From assembly GCA_023702235.1 (NCBI GenBank), contig JAMQCR010000001.1:62001-126000 (forward strand): a stretch of 64,000 nucleotides of DNA. Reading direction: 5' to 3'. The notes below the pieces were generated by a model. That model saw only the letters and a program-made list of their open reading frames with translations, was not told where the DNA came from and did no database searches. The translations under genes and the position numbers were made by a program. Origin of the DNA: Neobacillus pocheonensis (GTDB lineage Bacteria > Bacillota > Bacilli > Bacillales > Cytobacillaceae). This document shows positions 48,702 to 58,123 of this stretch, in pieces. Every line of letters starts with the position of its first letter. Position 1 is the stretch's first letter.

Positions 48702-48739
48702 ATAAAGATAAACAGTTCGCTGTTTATCTTTATTTTTTA
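48702..48739 (+). terminator. Hairpin/terminator between oppA and oppB
   Basis: GATAAAGATAAACAG / CTGTTTATCTTTAT stem with TTCG loop and T6 run. Likely partial termination giving more oppA than oppBCDF. Confidence 0.85.
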
Positions 48740-48824
48740 AGGATTAACGTTATAGAATGATAGGGAAGATTTTCATTGGGATTTACGGTCCTTAAAGCGG
48801 AAAAAATAAGGAGTGGGATCATTC

Positions 48825-49781
48825 TTGTTAAAGTATATTTTTAAAAGGATTTTGCAGGCAGTTCCTTTGTTGGTGATTATTTCGATTATTTGCTTTGCGC
48901 TCATTCAATTGGCACCATACGATGCCGTGGATGCGATGACCACGCCGAATATGACGAAGAAAACAGTTGAACTCATTAAAGCAAGATATGGATTAGACAA
49001 GCCTGCCTATTTACAATATTTTTATTGGGTAAAAGGAATTTTGAGTGGTGAATGGGGGTATTCCATTGTCACCCATGAAAGTATAACAAAGGATCTTTCA
49101 GTGAGGATACCGAATACGATTCTGCTTGTCCTTCCTGCTTACATCCTTGCATTATTTTTATCTATTATTCTTGGGCTTTTTGCAGGGGCAAAAAAGGGTA
49201 AATTAGCGGATAAAATTATTGATAGTTTAAGTTCTTTTGGGATTGCCATTCCTAGCTTTTGGATGGCAATGATTCTAGTGTTTATTTTTGGCTATCTTCT
49301 TAATATTTTTCCGATTCTTGGTATGCACACTATTGGTAGCGAGAGCTCGTTTTCCGATTTGCTTATCCATATGGTTCTACCGTGTATTGTATTAACTCTC
49401 TCATTTATGCCCGAGCTTGTTCGTTATGTAAGATCATCCACCATTGGGCAGCTTTCTGAAGATTATGTTATGGTTCAACAGGCATATGGGGCCGCTTCTA
49501 CTGGAATCTTATTTAAGCATGTGTTAAGAAACGTTCTGCTTCCAATCATTACAATTGTTGGTATGAGCCTCCCGATGTTAGTGACAGGAGCAGTCGTTAC
49601 GGAAACGGTTTTTGGCTGGCCTGGAATCGGTACCTATTTTGTTAAAGCGATTCAAGGGTTTGATTACCCCGTGGTAATGGCGATTATGCTACTTTCATCA
49701 AGCCTTGTAATCATAGGCAATTTAGCTTCTGATTTATTATATTGCATCGTAGATCCGAGAATTAAGGGAATGGGGGAATAG
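48825..49781 (+). CDS. oppB: Oligopeptide ABC transporter permease
   Basis: About 318 residues with six TM helices. YIFKRILQAVPLLVIISIIC start, the ABC loop QAYGAASTGILFKHVLRNVL near residue 225, then VTETVFGWPGIGTYFVKAIQ. Forms the channel with OppC. TTG at 48825 is suggested by the GGAG upstream; a GTG at 48813 is an alternative. Overlap-free, 2 bases before the oppC frame starts. Confidence 0.9.
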   Translation: MLKYIFKRILQAVPLLVIISIICFALIQLAPYDAVDAMTTPNMTKKTVELIKARYGLDKPAYLQYFYWVKGILSGEWGYSIVTHESITKDLSVRIPNTILLVLPAYILALFLSIILGLFAGAKKGKLADKIIDSLSSFGIAIPSFWMAMILVFIFGYLLNIFPILGMHTIGSESSFSDLLIHMVLPCIVLTLSFMPELVRYVRSSTIGQLSEDYVMVQQAYGAASTGILFKHVLRNVLLPIITIVGMSLPMLVTGAVVTETVFGWPGIGTYFVKAIQGFDYPVVMAIMLLSSSLVIIGNLASDLLYCIVDPRIKGMGE

Positions 49782-49783
49782 AA

Positions 49784-50641
49784 ATTGGCGGAAAGAGAAA
49801 TAGAAGAATAGAAAAATTTAAAAAAGAACTTAAACGTAATAAAACGGCTGCAATTGCCCTAATATTCCTGGTATTAATTTTATTACTATCTATTTTCGCC
49901 TTTTTGTCACCCTATCCTCCTGATAAGGTTGATGTAACGAATGTGCTTCAAGGGCCGAGCGTAATGCATTGGTTTGGTACAGATGAGCTTGGCAGAGATT
50001 ATTTAACTAGAGCATTATTTGGTGGGCGAATTTCCCTCACAGTTGGCATTTTAGCGATGCTTATTTCTACTAGTATTGGAGTTTTGGTAGGAACAATAAG
50101 CGGCTATTTTGGAGGTCGGATTGACAACTTTCTTATGAGGACAGTTGATGTTATTTCTTCCATCCCGTGGATGATTTTAGTGACCATCGTCAGCATTTAT
50201 CTAACGCCTGGGTTAAAAGCCATTATTCTCGTCATTGGTCTTTTTACCTGGATGAGTACAGCAAGATTGGTTCGTGCTGAAACACTTTCTTTAAAAGAAA
50301 GAGAATATGTTCTTTATGCAAAATCCTCAGGACAATCTTTGAAAAAAATAATTTGGAAACATATTATTCCAGCGGTATTTCCCACTTTCATCGTTGCTTC
50401 TACGGTAAGTATCGCTAATGCGATCTTAATGGAGTCGGCAGGCTTAAGTTTTCTAGGTCTCGGTATTCAGCAGCCATTATCGTCATGGGGCAGCATGCTT
50501 CAAAATGCACAAGGGAACCTAGGAAATGCCCCATATATGGCGATTTTACCAGGGCTTTTCATTGTGCTTACCGTTTATTCTTTTAATAGATTAGGTGACG
50601 TTCTTAGAGCGGTTGTTGAGCCGAAGACAAGCGGAAAGTAG
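49784..50641 (+). CDS. oppC: Oligopeptide ABC transporter permease (start uncertain)
   Basis: About 285 residues. N-terminal helix (ALIFLVLILLLSIFAFLS), then FGTDELGRDYLTRALFGGRI typical of OppC, loop EYVLYAKSSGQSLKKIIWKH and ESAGLSFLGLGIQQPLSSWG. In the open frame the only initiation-like codon after the last stop near a ribosome site (GGGGGA) is ATT at 49784. A single missing G would create TTG-GGC, so the start is probably a sequencing artefact. Rest of the protein is intact. Confidence 0.8.
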   Translation: MGGKRNRRIEKFKKELKRNKTAAIALIFLVLILLLSIFAFLSPYPPDKVDVTNVLQGPSVMHWFGTDELGRDYLTRALFGGRISLTVGILAMLISTSIGVLVGTISGYFGGRIDNFLMRTVDVISSIPWMILVTIVSIYLTPGLKAIILVIGLFTWMSTARLVRAETLSLKEREYVLYAKSSGQSLKKIIWKHIIPAVFPTFIVASTVSIANAILMESAGLSFLGLGIQQPLSSWGSMLQNAQGNLGNAPYMAILPGLFIVLTVYSFNRLGDVLRAVVEPKTSGK

Positions 50642-50660
50642 AGAGGGGGATTCGAACCAA

Positions 50661-51665
50661 ATGGAAGATAGAATTAAAGATAAAGGTAATTTGCTAGAGG
50701 TTAGCAGTCTTCGTACAGCCTTTTATGACGGTGATACCAAAATCGAAGCGGTTCGTGGAATCGACTTTACCGTTGAAAAAGGAGAAATATTGGGGATTGT
50801 TGGCGAATCAGGAAGTGGTAAAAGCGTGATGGTGAAATCCATTCTTGGGATTGTCCCGGAAAATGCTAAAGTGGACGTCAGTGAGATTCTTTTGGATGGA
50901 AAGAATATTGAAAACTTATCTAAAAAAGAGAAAAGGACAATAAGAGGCAGGGACATCGCTATGATTTTTCAGGATCCAATGACAGCCCTTAATCCTTTAA
51001 AAAAAGCTGGAGACCATCTGATCGAACTTTTAGTTAGAATTAGAGGGATGAAAAAGAAGGAAGCTAAATTAGAAGCGATCGAGCTCCTTAAAATGGTCGG
51101 GATTCCATCTCCTGAAAAAAGAGTGGATCAATACCCTCATGAATTTAGCGGTGGTATGAGACAAAGGGTATTGATTGCAATGGCACTAGCTTGTAAACCG
51201 AAGCTGTTAATTGCTGATGAACCAACGACTGCTCTCGATGTAACCATTCAAGCACAAATTCTGGAATTATTAAAAAAGCTTCAAAAAGAAAACGATATGT
51301 CCGTTGTGTTAATTACTCATGACCTTGGTGTTGTTGCAACCATTTGCAGCCGGATTTTAGTGATGTACGCGGGCATGGTGATGGAAGAGGGAATGGCCGA
51401 TGAAATCTTTTACTCCCCTAAACATCCCTATACGAAGGCATTATTGAATTCGATTCCTAGAGTGGACGGGGAAAGAACGAGATTAAAGCCAATTAAAGGT
51501 TCTGCGCCATCGCTAAAGAATCTTGCTAACGGCTGTCCGTTCGCCGACAGATGTGAGGTTGCCATTGATAAATGTTTTACTGAGGCTCCAGAATATAAAA
51601 GCTTTTCATCCACCCAGAAATGTAAATGCTTTTTAGCAGGGGAAGGAGACAATCTAGATGACTGA
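50661..51665 (+). CDS. oppD: Oligopeptide ABC transporter ATP-binding protein OppD
   Basis: 334 residues. Walker A GIVGESGSGKSVMVKSILG, signature FSGGMRQRVLIAMAL, Walker B LLIADEPTTALDVTIQ, H-loop TH. C-terminal Cys-rich motif (CPFADRCEVA, CFTEAPEY) typical of Opp/Dpp ATPases, which carry a [4Fe-4S] site in DppD. Hydrolyses ATP to drive import. RBS GAGGGGG; overlaps oppF by 8 bases. Confidence 0.93.
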   Translation: MEDRIKDKGNLLEVSSLRTAFYDGDTKIEAVRGIDFTVEKGEILGIVGESGSGKSVMVKSILGIVPENAKVDVSEILLDGKNIENLSKKEKRTIRGRDIAMIFQDPMTALNPLKKAGDHLIELLVRIRGMKKKEAKLEAIELLKMVGIPSPEKRVDQYPHEFSGGMRQRVLIAMALACKPKLLIADEPTTALDVTIQAQILELLKKLQKENDMSVVLITHDLGVVATICSRILVMYAGMVMEEGMADEIFYSPKHPYTKALLNSIPRVDGERTRLKPIKGSAPSLKNLANGCPFADRCEVAIDKCFTEAPEYKSFSSTQKCKCFLAGEGDNLDD

Positions 51666-52638
51666 GAAACAAAAAATTCTCGTTGAGGTAAGAAGTCTTA
51701 AAAAGCACTTCCCATTAAAAACATCCATTTTCAAAAAAGATAAACAAGTTGTCAAAGCAGTCGATGATGTGTCGTTTCATATTTATAAAGGGGAAACATT
51801 TGGCCTGGTTGGTGAGTCAGGCTGCGGCAAATCTACATTAGGACGGACACTTAACCGTTTGTACGATCCAACGGCAGGAGAAATTATTTTTGATGGAAAA
51901 GATATTGCCAAGCTAAATACGAAAGAGCTTCAACCTTACCGTAAAAGAATGCAAATGATATTTCAAGACCCGTACTCATCACTTAACCCATATATGAATG
52001 TTGAAGAAATTATTGATGAGCCAATGGAAATTCACACTGGGTTATCGAAAAGTGAGCGTAAAGAAGCTATCATCGATATCCTTGAAAAAGTAGGTCTGAA
52101 AAAAGAGGACATGGAAAAGTTTCCTCATGAATTTAGTGGTGGACAGAGGCAAAGAATTGGAATTGCTCGTGCCCTTTCGATCAATCCTGATTTCATCATT
52201 TGTGATGAAGCAATTTCTGCATTAGATGTGTCCATTCAAGCACAAGTGATTAATATGTTGGAAGATTTACAGAGTGAGATGGATCTAACTTATTTGTTTG
52301 TTGCTCATGATTTGTCTATGGTACGCCATATCTCAGATCGAATTGGTGTCATGTATCTTGGTAAAATGGTAGAGATATCAAAAAGCGATGAGTTATACGA
52401 TAAACCGTTGCATCCATATACCCAAGCATTGTTATCCGCCATCCCGATTCCAGATCCAATCAAGGCGCAGAACACTAAACGTGAAATTATAAAAGGTGAG
52501 CTTCCAAGTCCTATTGAGATGGAAACGGGCTGCCGTTTTCGATCTCGATGTCCATTTGCAAAACCAATCTGTGCCGAAGTTGATCCGCAATTGAAGGCAG
52601 TAGATAGCGAGCATCTTGTAGCCTGCCATTTATATTAA
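51658..52638 (+). CDS. oppF: Oligopeptide ABC transporter ATP-binding protein OppF
   Basis: 326 residues. Walker [18 protein letters not shown], signature [16 protein letters not shown], Walker [17 protein letters not shown], plus C-terminal Cys motif ([14 protein letters not shown]). Pairs with OppD. ATG overlaps the oppD stop, indicating translational coupling. Confidence 0.93.
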   Translation: MTEKQKILVEVRSLKKHFPLKTSIFKKDKQVVKAVDDVSFHIYKGETFGLVGESGCGKSTLGRTLNRLYDPTAGEIIFDGKDIAKLNTKELQPYRKRMQMIFQDPYSSLNPYMNVEEIIDEPMEIHTGLSKSERKEAIIDILEKVGLKKEDMEKFPHEFSGGQRQRIGIARALSINPDFIICDEAISALDVSIQAQVINMLEDLQSEMDLTYLFVAHDLSMVRHISDRIGVMYLGKMVEISKSDELYDKPLHPYTQALLSAIPIPDPIKAQNTKREIIKGELPSPIEMETGCRFRSRCPFAKPICAEVDPQLKAVDSEHLVACHLY

Positions 52639-52652
52639 TTGAAGGAGAGATC

Positions 52653-53117
52653 ATGGTGGAAAAGGTAAAATTAGCGCTAAATTATGCTCTCATGCTTGAA
52701 ATGATGAAAGCAAAAGGATTTAATAATCCAACAATCGTCGCGCTCTTAAATGAGGGAAATGAAGAAATACTTGAAAGCATCGGAGAAGGGATTCCTTCTT
52801 GGAAAACGATGTTGGATTTTTATCACAACAATAAAACGCAATTTCACCAAGCCTTAAGAAAAGGTTATGAAATCACCTTTTTAACGAAAGGTGCGCTCAA
52901 GTCACTGTTGTCCATAAAGTTTGAGATGAAGGAAGGCGAGGATTTCGTAGATACTGGTGAATTTTTAAATCAGGTGAAAATCACCGGCGAAAATCTTCAA
53001 GCTCTCCAAGAGATTATTTCGAAAAATTGGACCATTGTTTCCTTGGAAGTAGATTCAGAACATGACATCCATTTACTAAAAATTGAGCTTACCTTTAAAC
53101 CTTTATTTACTATTTAG
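52653..53117 (+). CDS. Unknown protein encoded last in the opp operon
   Basis: 154 residues, cytosolic, no recognisable domain. N-terminal helix (VEKVKLALNYALMLEMMKAK), middle FHQALRKGYEITFLTKGALK, beta-like C-terminus (KIELTFKPLFTI). RBS GAAGGAGAG before ATG, only 14 bases after oppF, so co-transcribed. It may bind or process imported peptides or be a regulator; no function can be assigned. Confidence 0.75.
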   Translation: MVEKVKLALNYALMLEMMKAKGFNNPTIVALLNEGNEEILESIGEGIPSWKTMLDFYHNNKTQFHQALRKGYEITFLTKGALKSLLSIKFEMKEGEDFVDTGEFLNQVKITGENLQALQEIISKNWTIVSLEVDSEHDIHLLKIELTFKPLFTI

Positions 53118-53146
53118 TAAATTGGATAACAATATTCAAAATAAAA

Positions 53147-53180
53147 AGAACCATCATTTCCTTCTTGGGAATGATGGTTC
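53147..53180. terminator. Terminator after opp operon
   Basis: GAACCATCATT / AATGATGGTTC stem; convergent with the small basic gene. Confidence 0.88.
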
Positions 53181-53331
53181 ATGTGTTAAATTGATATAAA
53201 TGATCCTTTTTCGTCTTTGTTGTTCTTGTTCTCATGTCAGTAAAACCGAAGGGACTTCGCTTTGCTTCAGGATTCATTCTTCCTTCACGCGTAAGCCTTT
53301 CACGCAGTTTTTTCGCTTTGGACTTTGCCAT
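53179..53331 (-). CDS. Small basic conserved protein
   Basis: 50 residues. MAKSKAKKLRERLTREGRMN then FTDMRTRTTKTKKDHLYQ, Lys/Arg-rich as in ribosome- or RNA-associated small proteins widespread in Bacillaceae. ATG at 53331 with GGAGTG upstream. Upstream of it lies a TATAAT on the minus strand. Function unknown. Confidence 0.7.
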   Translation of the reverse strand: MAKSKAKKLRERLTREGRMNPEAKRSPFGFTDMRTRTTKTKKDHLYQFNT

Positions 53332-53395
53332 AAAATCACTCCTCATATAATGGTACGTTACATTATACAATAGTTAGAGCATATGGGGGAGCTTT

Positions 53396-54609
53396 TTATA
53401 ACTCTTTTACCCTTAAATTTTGTTGTCTTTTTGATTCCTGTGATGAAGCTTTTTTGAGCGTATGCAAGAAGTAATAGAGAACGGCTCCAATAAGAATATA
53501 GAAGGAAGATAAGAAATATAAAGAACTATAATCCATTTTGGCTACTACTAAGCCCACTAAGAACGATCCCAACGCCATCCCTGTATCATAAATTGATAAG
53601 AAAGTAGCTGTAGCCAACCCTCTTTTTCTCGGCGCAGCGTCTTGAATGGCAATCGTTTGAAAGGTTGGAAAAAGAGTTCCCCATCCTGGCCAATCATTCC
53701 TGCTGAAACGAGGAAAGTGATTGCCCCACCACTTTTACTTAAAACAAACATTCCAATTGCAAAAAGTAAAATCGCCGGATAGAAAATAACGTTAGGACCA
53801 TATTGATCCAGCCATTTTCCTGTAAAAGGTCTTGAAATTAACAGAACAACGGCATAGACCACAAAGAAAAGACTAGAAACATTTTCAAGATGGATTTCAT
53901 TTGCATATATGGATACGAATGAAAGAAGTGCTGAATAGACGATTGCCAGGAAGCCGCCAACAACCGCAATTGGAACGGCAGAAGCTTCGAACAGGTTTCG
54001 AATTGAAAATGCTGAACGAACCTCCATTTGTTTCGATTGTTCTGTCTTCGTAAGCTTGACACTTAAACCTGTAATTAAAGCACCAACGGCAACAATCACA
54101 CTTATGATGAACAAGGTTTTTGCGCCCCATTGTTGAATGGCCATCAAACCGAAAAATGGACCTAAAACCATTGCCAAATTTGTCGACATCACAAAATATC
54201 CCATTCCTTCTCCGCGACGTGAAGTTGGAATAATATCAGCAACAATTGTACCTACAGCGGTTGTCGCCATACCAAAACCAACTCCATGTAACAGGCGAAT
54301 CATTAGAAAACCCATGACGGTTTTTGGGAAAAAGTATAAGAGTGAAGCACCCGAGAAAATAACAAGGGCTGTTAATAGCACTTTTTTATTCCCAGCCCGT
54401 TCTAGCCATTGTCCTGCAAGTGGGCGTGATATGATGGCAGAAAGCAAAAAGACAGTTGTCATTAATCCTGCTTGTGAGGCACTGCTGTGAAATGCCTTTA
54501 ATGCATAAACAGGAAGAGTAACGAGCAGGATATAAAAAGTTAAAAACAGAAAAAAGTTACTTAGAGAAATACTGATAAAATCCTTTGTCCATAATTTAGG
54601 TTTGTTCAT
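53396..54609 (-). pseudogene. MFS transporter (12-TM), frame interrupted
   Basis: About 400 residues after repair. N-terminal LPVYALKAFHSSASQAGLMT, motif A-like RPLAGQWLERAGNKKVLLTA, RLLHGVGFGMATTAVGTIVA. The break at 53688-53691 (ATTGGCCAGGATGG for ATTGGCCCAGGATGG) leads into GWGTLFPTFQTIAIQDAAPR and the last helices (GMALGSFLVGLVVAKMDYSS). An efflux pump of the YfmO/YwoG-like group. Immediately downstream of a MarR gene on the same strand, so probably regulated with it. Confidence 0.88.
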
Positions 54610-54625
54610 GAATTGTTGCACTCCT

Positions 54626-55039
54626 TTATAAAAGCTTCTTTAGCCATGAGCTTTGTAATGTTAAAAGTTGTTCTTGGGAAGCCTCAGGGAAATTTTTTAA
54701 TAACGATTGATTATGCTCAGAAACAGCGTTTTCCCACTTTGGATATTCCTTTAATGCCGCTTCGGTTAATTGAATATGCTTCTCTCGTTTGTCTTTCCCC
54801 GGCACCTGTTTTACATAACCTTGTTTGACAAGCCTTTGAATGGTTCTTGTCATCGGAGGTGCTTCAACAAATAAATACTCACAAAGCTCTTTTTGTGTTA
54901 ATGAACCTTTGGATTTTAATACAAAAATGACGGACCATTGTGCGCCGTACAGTCCAAATGATTTCAATACTTCATTGAGTTTGTTAGTGAGATGTCTTGA
55001 AAGCTGGTGAAGAGTATGGAATAAGTCGTGGCTATACAT
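54626..55039 (-). CDS. MarR family regulator of the adjacent MFS pump
   Basis: 137 residues. Winged HTH: GLYGAQWSVIFVLKSKGSLT, KELCEYLFVEAPPMTRTIQR, LVKQGYVKQVPGKDKREKHI, all in MarR arrangement. ATG at 55039 with GGAG upstream. It precedes the MFS gene by 16 bases, a MarR-pump operon that probably autoregulates. Confidence 0.9.
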   Translation of the reverse strand: MYSHDLFHTLHQLSRHLTNKLNEVLKSFGLYGAQWSVIFVLKSKGSLTQKELCEYLFVEAPPMTRTIQRLVKQGYVKQVPGKDKREKHIQLTEAALKEYPKWENAVSEHNQSLLKNFPEASQEQLLTLQSSWLKKLL

Positions 55040-55051
55040 TATGAATGTCAC

Positions 55052-55482
55052 TCCAGGATATAAAAATGAAATTAGTTACCTAGGTAACTATATAACTTGA
55101 TAATAAAAATGTCAAGGACTGTACACGTTTGTGGTGCCGCAACTAGTTTGGCTGGGGGGTCTTTTTTATGCTTAAAAAATGCTTTTGTCCACGCATCACA
55201 GCACTATAAAACTTATGAAATTACAAAAGGTTTGATCTTAAGGGTATTAGTCATCGATCATGAGGCAGATTGGACGATGTAAAAAAACGTCTCTCTCACA
55301 TTTTAAACAAAAGGGAAGGGTAGATTGTTTACTATTTGTATAATTTGGGGGTTTTAGGTAATTATACCATTGTTCTTATTAAAATAAGATTGTCTTCAGG
55401 AGGGAATAAAGAACAAAGTGGAACACTTCATCATCAGAATTCACTACATATTAATATTTCACAGTGTAAGGAGGGTATTTTC
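55052..55482. other. Intergenic region upstream of the quinohemoprotein dehydrogenase
   Basis: About 430 bases without a convincing gene between the divergent marR and PQQ dehydrogenase genes. It includes a TATAAT at 55339-55344 that could be the -10 box of the dehydrogenase promoter; no good -35 match is seen. Open frames here are short and lack ribosome sites. Confidence 0.4.
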
Positions 55483-57417
55483 GTGAGTCGTTTTTTAAAG
55501 GCAACAGGTCCGGTTTTGTTGGCCAGTATGGTCATTGTTGGCTGTCAAACAAATAATAACCAGAACAATGCAAATAACAAGGAAGAAACCAAAAATTCCA
55601 ACCAGGCAAATCAAGTAAAGGGGACAGGATTCCCGAATTGGGGTTATGACCTTCAACATACCCGACATGTGCCCTATCAAAAGATTACAAAAGACAATGT
55701 AAAGAAATTGGGAATTGTTTGGCAGCAGGATATCATGGAATGGGATCAGAATGTTCCTAATTTACAAGAGGATTTCCCTGTCGTGCAAAACGGGGTCTTG
55801 TATGTGACTAGTGCAAAAAATCATGTGTTTGCCATCGACGCCGGAAACGGGAAGAAACTTTGGGAATGGACACCCCCTAAGGAGGTGCTTGACCATCTTA
55901 ATAGTTTGCCATGGCAATCCAATGTGGCAAGTAGAGGTGTCGCTGTGGCCAATGGAAATGTATATGTCTTGATGATAGACAATCGGCTTGCCAAACTTGA
56001 CGCTAAAACGGGAAAACTGCTAAAAATGGTCAACTTTTGGGATCATGTTCCATCCATTAAATTAGAAAACCGCTACTATGAATCTTCGGCTCCGATGTAT
56101 TATGATGGCAACATTTACGTTGGAAGCAGCGGTGGTGATAATGGTACACGAGGCTTTGTAATGGCATTTAAAGCAGATAGCCTCGAACCACTCTGGAACC
56201 AACCGTTTTGGACCGTTCCTGAAAGAGGAAAGGGCTGGGCGCAGGGTAAATATACGGGCGGAGGCTCCGTATGGACACCGATGTCGTTCGATCCAGATAC
56301 CGATATGATGTATTTTGCAGTAGGGAATCCAGCCCCTGACTTTTACGATGCAGATAGAAAAGGAAAAAATCCATATACGGATTCCATCGTTGCTTTGGAC
56401 AGTAAAACGGGGAAATTTAGGTGGGCATCCTCCGAAGTCAATCACGATGTATGGGATTATGACGCTGCCGCGACACCGATGGTTCTCAATACTAAGGTCA
56501 GCGGGAAAAAGCAGAAGATTGTCGTTGAAGGTGGAAAGAATGGTAAATGGTATGCATGGGATGCCAAAACTGGAAAAACCATTTATGATGGTGTACCGTT
56601 TGTCAAAATTCAACATTCAACACCACTAAGCGAACAGAGTAAAGTTAAACTTCAATGGCCGGGTACGCCAGGTGGAGAAACCTATGCCCCAGAGACGTAT
56701 GATCCCGAAACAAACTATGTGCTTATTCCAGGTATTAATAACCCGAATTTAATGTTAGCAGCAAAAGATCGGAAAGAGATTGCAAAAGATAACAATACCT
56801 TCCCTGGTACGAAGATCCTTCCTTTACCAGAAAATGTTGATCCTACTGGTAACATTACAGCTATTGACGTTAATACAGGTAAAAAAGTTTATCAAATCAA
56901 TACCGCCGACCCGATGAATGGAGGACTCACAAGTACTGCTTCCGGTCTTGCCTTTTATGGGGAATTGGATGGAACGGTGAATGCTCTCGATATTAAAAAT
57001 GGAAAATTGTTATGGAGCATGAAAAGTGGAGGACAACAAATCAAAATGGCGCCTTCCATTTATATGGTTGAAGGCAAACAATATATCGCGGTGATTACTG
57101 GTGGAACGAGGGTTGTGGTTTATGGACTCGGCGGTAAGGAACCTATTCCATCCCCTAATCAAAATGCTGAATTACAAGGGGCAGCCGACAAATCCGTCAG
57201 TGTCGATCCGGTAAAGGTTTACAAAAGTAGTTGTGTTTCTTGTCATGGGGATAATCTTCAGGGCGCAACAGGTCCAAATCTTCAACACGTAGGTAAATCT
57301 ATGTCCAAAAAAGACATATTGAATCAAATCTTAAACGGTGGCGGGCGCATGCCGGGAGGTCTAGTTAAAGGTGCAGATGCTGAAGCACTAGCGGAATGGC
57401 TGTCCAAAAAGAAATAA
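55483..57417 (+). CDS. PQQ-dependent quinohemoprotein alcohol dehydrogenase (lipoprotein), DYD type
   Basis: 644 residues. Lipobox ending VIVGC21, an Asn/Lys linker, then an eight-blade quinoprotein propeller (NWGYDLQHTRHVPYQKI; repeated LDAKTGK-type W-motifs) and a C-terminal class I cytochrome c (C584VSCH588, axial Met623). Cofactor and metal residues: D219 in GGDNG where Ca enzymes have Glu, N282 in GNPAPDFY, and W-D325-Y-D327. D325 is the expected catalytic base; D327 matches the lanthanide-associated extra Asp. The vicinal Cys pair found in many quinoprotein ADHs is absent (SNVASRGVAV there). It would oxidise alcohols at the outer membrane face and pass electrons through its haem. GTG at 55483 has AAGGAGGG upstream. 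Confidence 0.9.
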   Translation: MSRFLKATGPVLLASMVIVGCQTNNNQNNANNKEETKNSNQANQVKGTGFPNWGYDLQHTRHVPYQKITKDNVKKLGIVWQQDIMEWDQNVPNLQEDFPVVQNGVLYVTSAKNHVFAIDAGNGKKLWEWTPPKEVLDHLNSLPWQSNVASRGVAVANGNVYVLMIDNRLAKLDAKTGKLLKMVNFWDHVPSIKLENRYYESSAPMYYDGNIYVGSSGGDNGTRGFVMAFKADSLEPLWNQPFWTVPERGKGWAQGKYTGGGSVWTPMSFDPDTDMMYFAVGNPAPDFYDADRKGKNPYTDSIVALDSKTGKFRWASSEVNHDVWDYDAAATPMVLNTKVSGKKQKIVVEGGKNGKWYAWDAKTGKTIYDGVPFVKIQHSTPLSEQSKVKLQWPGTPGGETYAPETYDPETNYVLIPGINNPNLMLAAKDRKEIAKDNNTFPGTKILPLPENVDPTGNITAIDVNTGKKVYQINTADPMNGGLTSTASGLAFYGELDGTVNALDIKNGKLLWSMKSGGQQIKMAPSIYMVEGKQYIAVITGGTRVVVYGLGGKEPIPSPNQNAELQGAADKSVSVDPVKVYKSSCVSCHGDNLQGATGPNLQHVGKSMSKKDILNQILNGGGRMPGGLVKGADAEALAEWLSKKK

Positions 57418-57572
57418 TATGTCTGTGAGGATACCGTTTTCCACAACAGAAGCCCTTTTTCTCGAAGCAGTCAAAGTCCGATCTCTTCATTCGGGCTCAG
57501 ATTGTTTCATTTAAAAAATAAAACTATATAAAATGGCGAAACCTATAACCGAAAAATAAGGATGGTGGTAAA

Positions 57573-58037
57573 ATGAGGAACCTATCGAAATATACCATGC
57601 GATTGAGTGGTGTCGCCTTATTAATATGCTTGCTCATTGGCTTTGCCTCCCCTACTTTGACTAGTGCCGAATCCCTAAATCAGGGCTTAGGTTCAACTGA
57701 AGATAACGGAATCAAGCTAACAATCAATGGCTATTCCATCATAAACCACGGTCAAAACATTAGGCTGTATTATACGATACATTCAAATTCTAATATTGAA
57801 GTAAATCCGCATGCTACGAGCCTGATGGAAAGTCCGCATATTTGGATTGAACACACGTTAGTTCGTGAAAATTCCGATTCGTATAAAAAAGTAGGTAAAA
57901 ACGAATATAAAGGAACAATTGAAGCCCAACTACATCAATACAGACCTGAAAATCCTCATATGACATTTAAAACTCTTGGGATTTTCAATCAAAAGGGTCA
58001 GTGGACAATTAGATTTATCCTTAATAACGCTGAATGA
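57573..58037 (+). CDS. Secreted beta-rich protein of unknown function next to the PQQ genes
   Basis: 154 residues. Signal peptide with hydrophobic core LSGVALLICLLIGFAS and a likely cleavage after SAE. Mature part begins DNGIKLTINGYSIINHGQNI and RLYYTIHSN, a pattern similar to beta-sandwich domains of DUF4179-type secreted proteins; that is only a weak resemblance. It lies between the dehydrogenase and pqqA, with its own terminator. It could be a partner protein or substrate carrier for the exported dehydrogenase, which is inference. Confidence 0.7.
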   Translation: MRNLSKYTMRLSGVALLICLLIGFASPTLTSAESLNQGLGSTEDNGIKLTINGYSIINHGQNIRLYYTIHSNSNIEVNPHATSLMESPHIWIEHTLVRENSDSYKKVGKNEYKGTIEAQLHQYRPENPHMTFKTLGIFNQKGQWTIRFILNNAE

Positions 58038-58052
58038 AAGTAATCAAAATTA

Positions 58053-58093
58053 AAAAAACCTGAGTCCAACAACATTTGGACCCAGGTTTTTTT
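58053..58093 (+). terminator. Terminator after secreted protein gene
   Basis: AACCTGaGTCCA / TGGACcCAGGTT stem, T7 run. Confidence 0.88.
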
Positions 58094-58123
58094 AAAAGGA
58101 AAGTATAAAATTTTTAAATTTGA

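Noticed and set aside
55336..55482. Longer N-terminus for the PQQ dehydrogenase
   Set aside because: The lipoprotein signal begins at GTG 55483 with an ideal AAGGAGGG; upstream residues would destroy the signal peptide.
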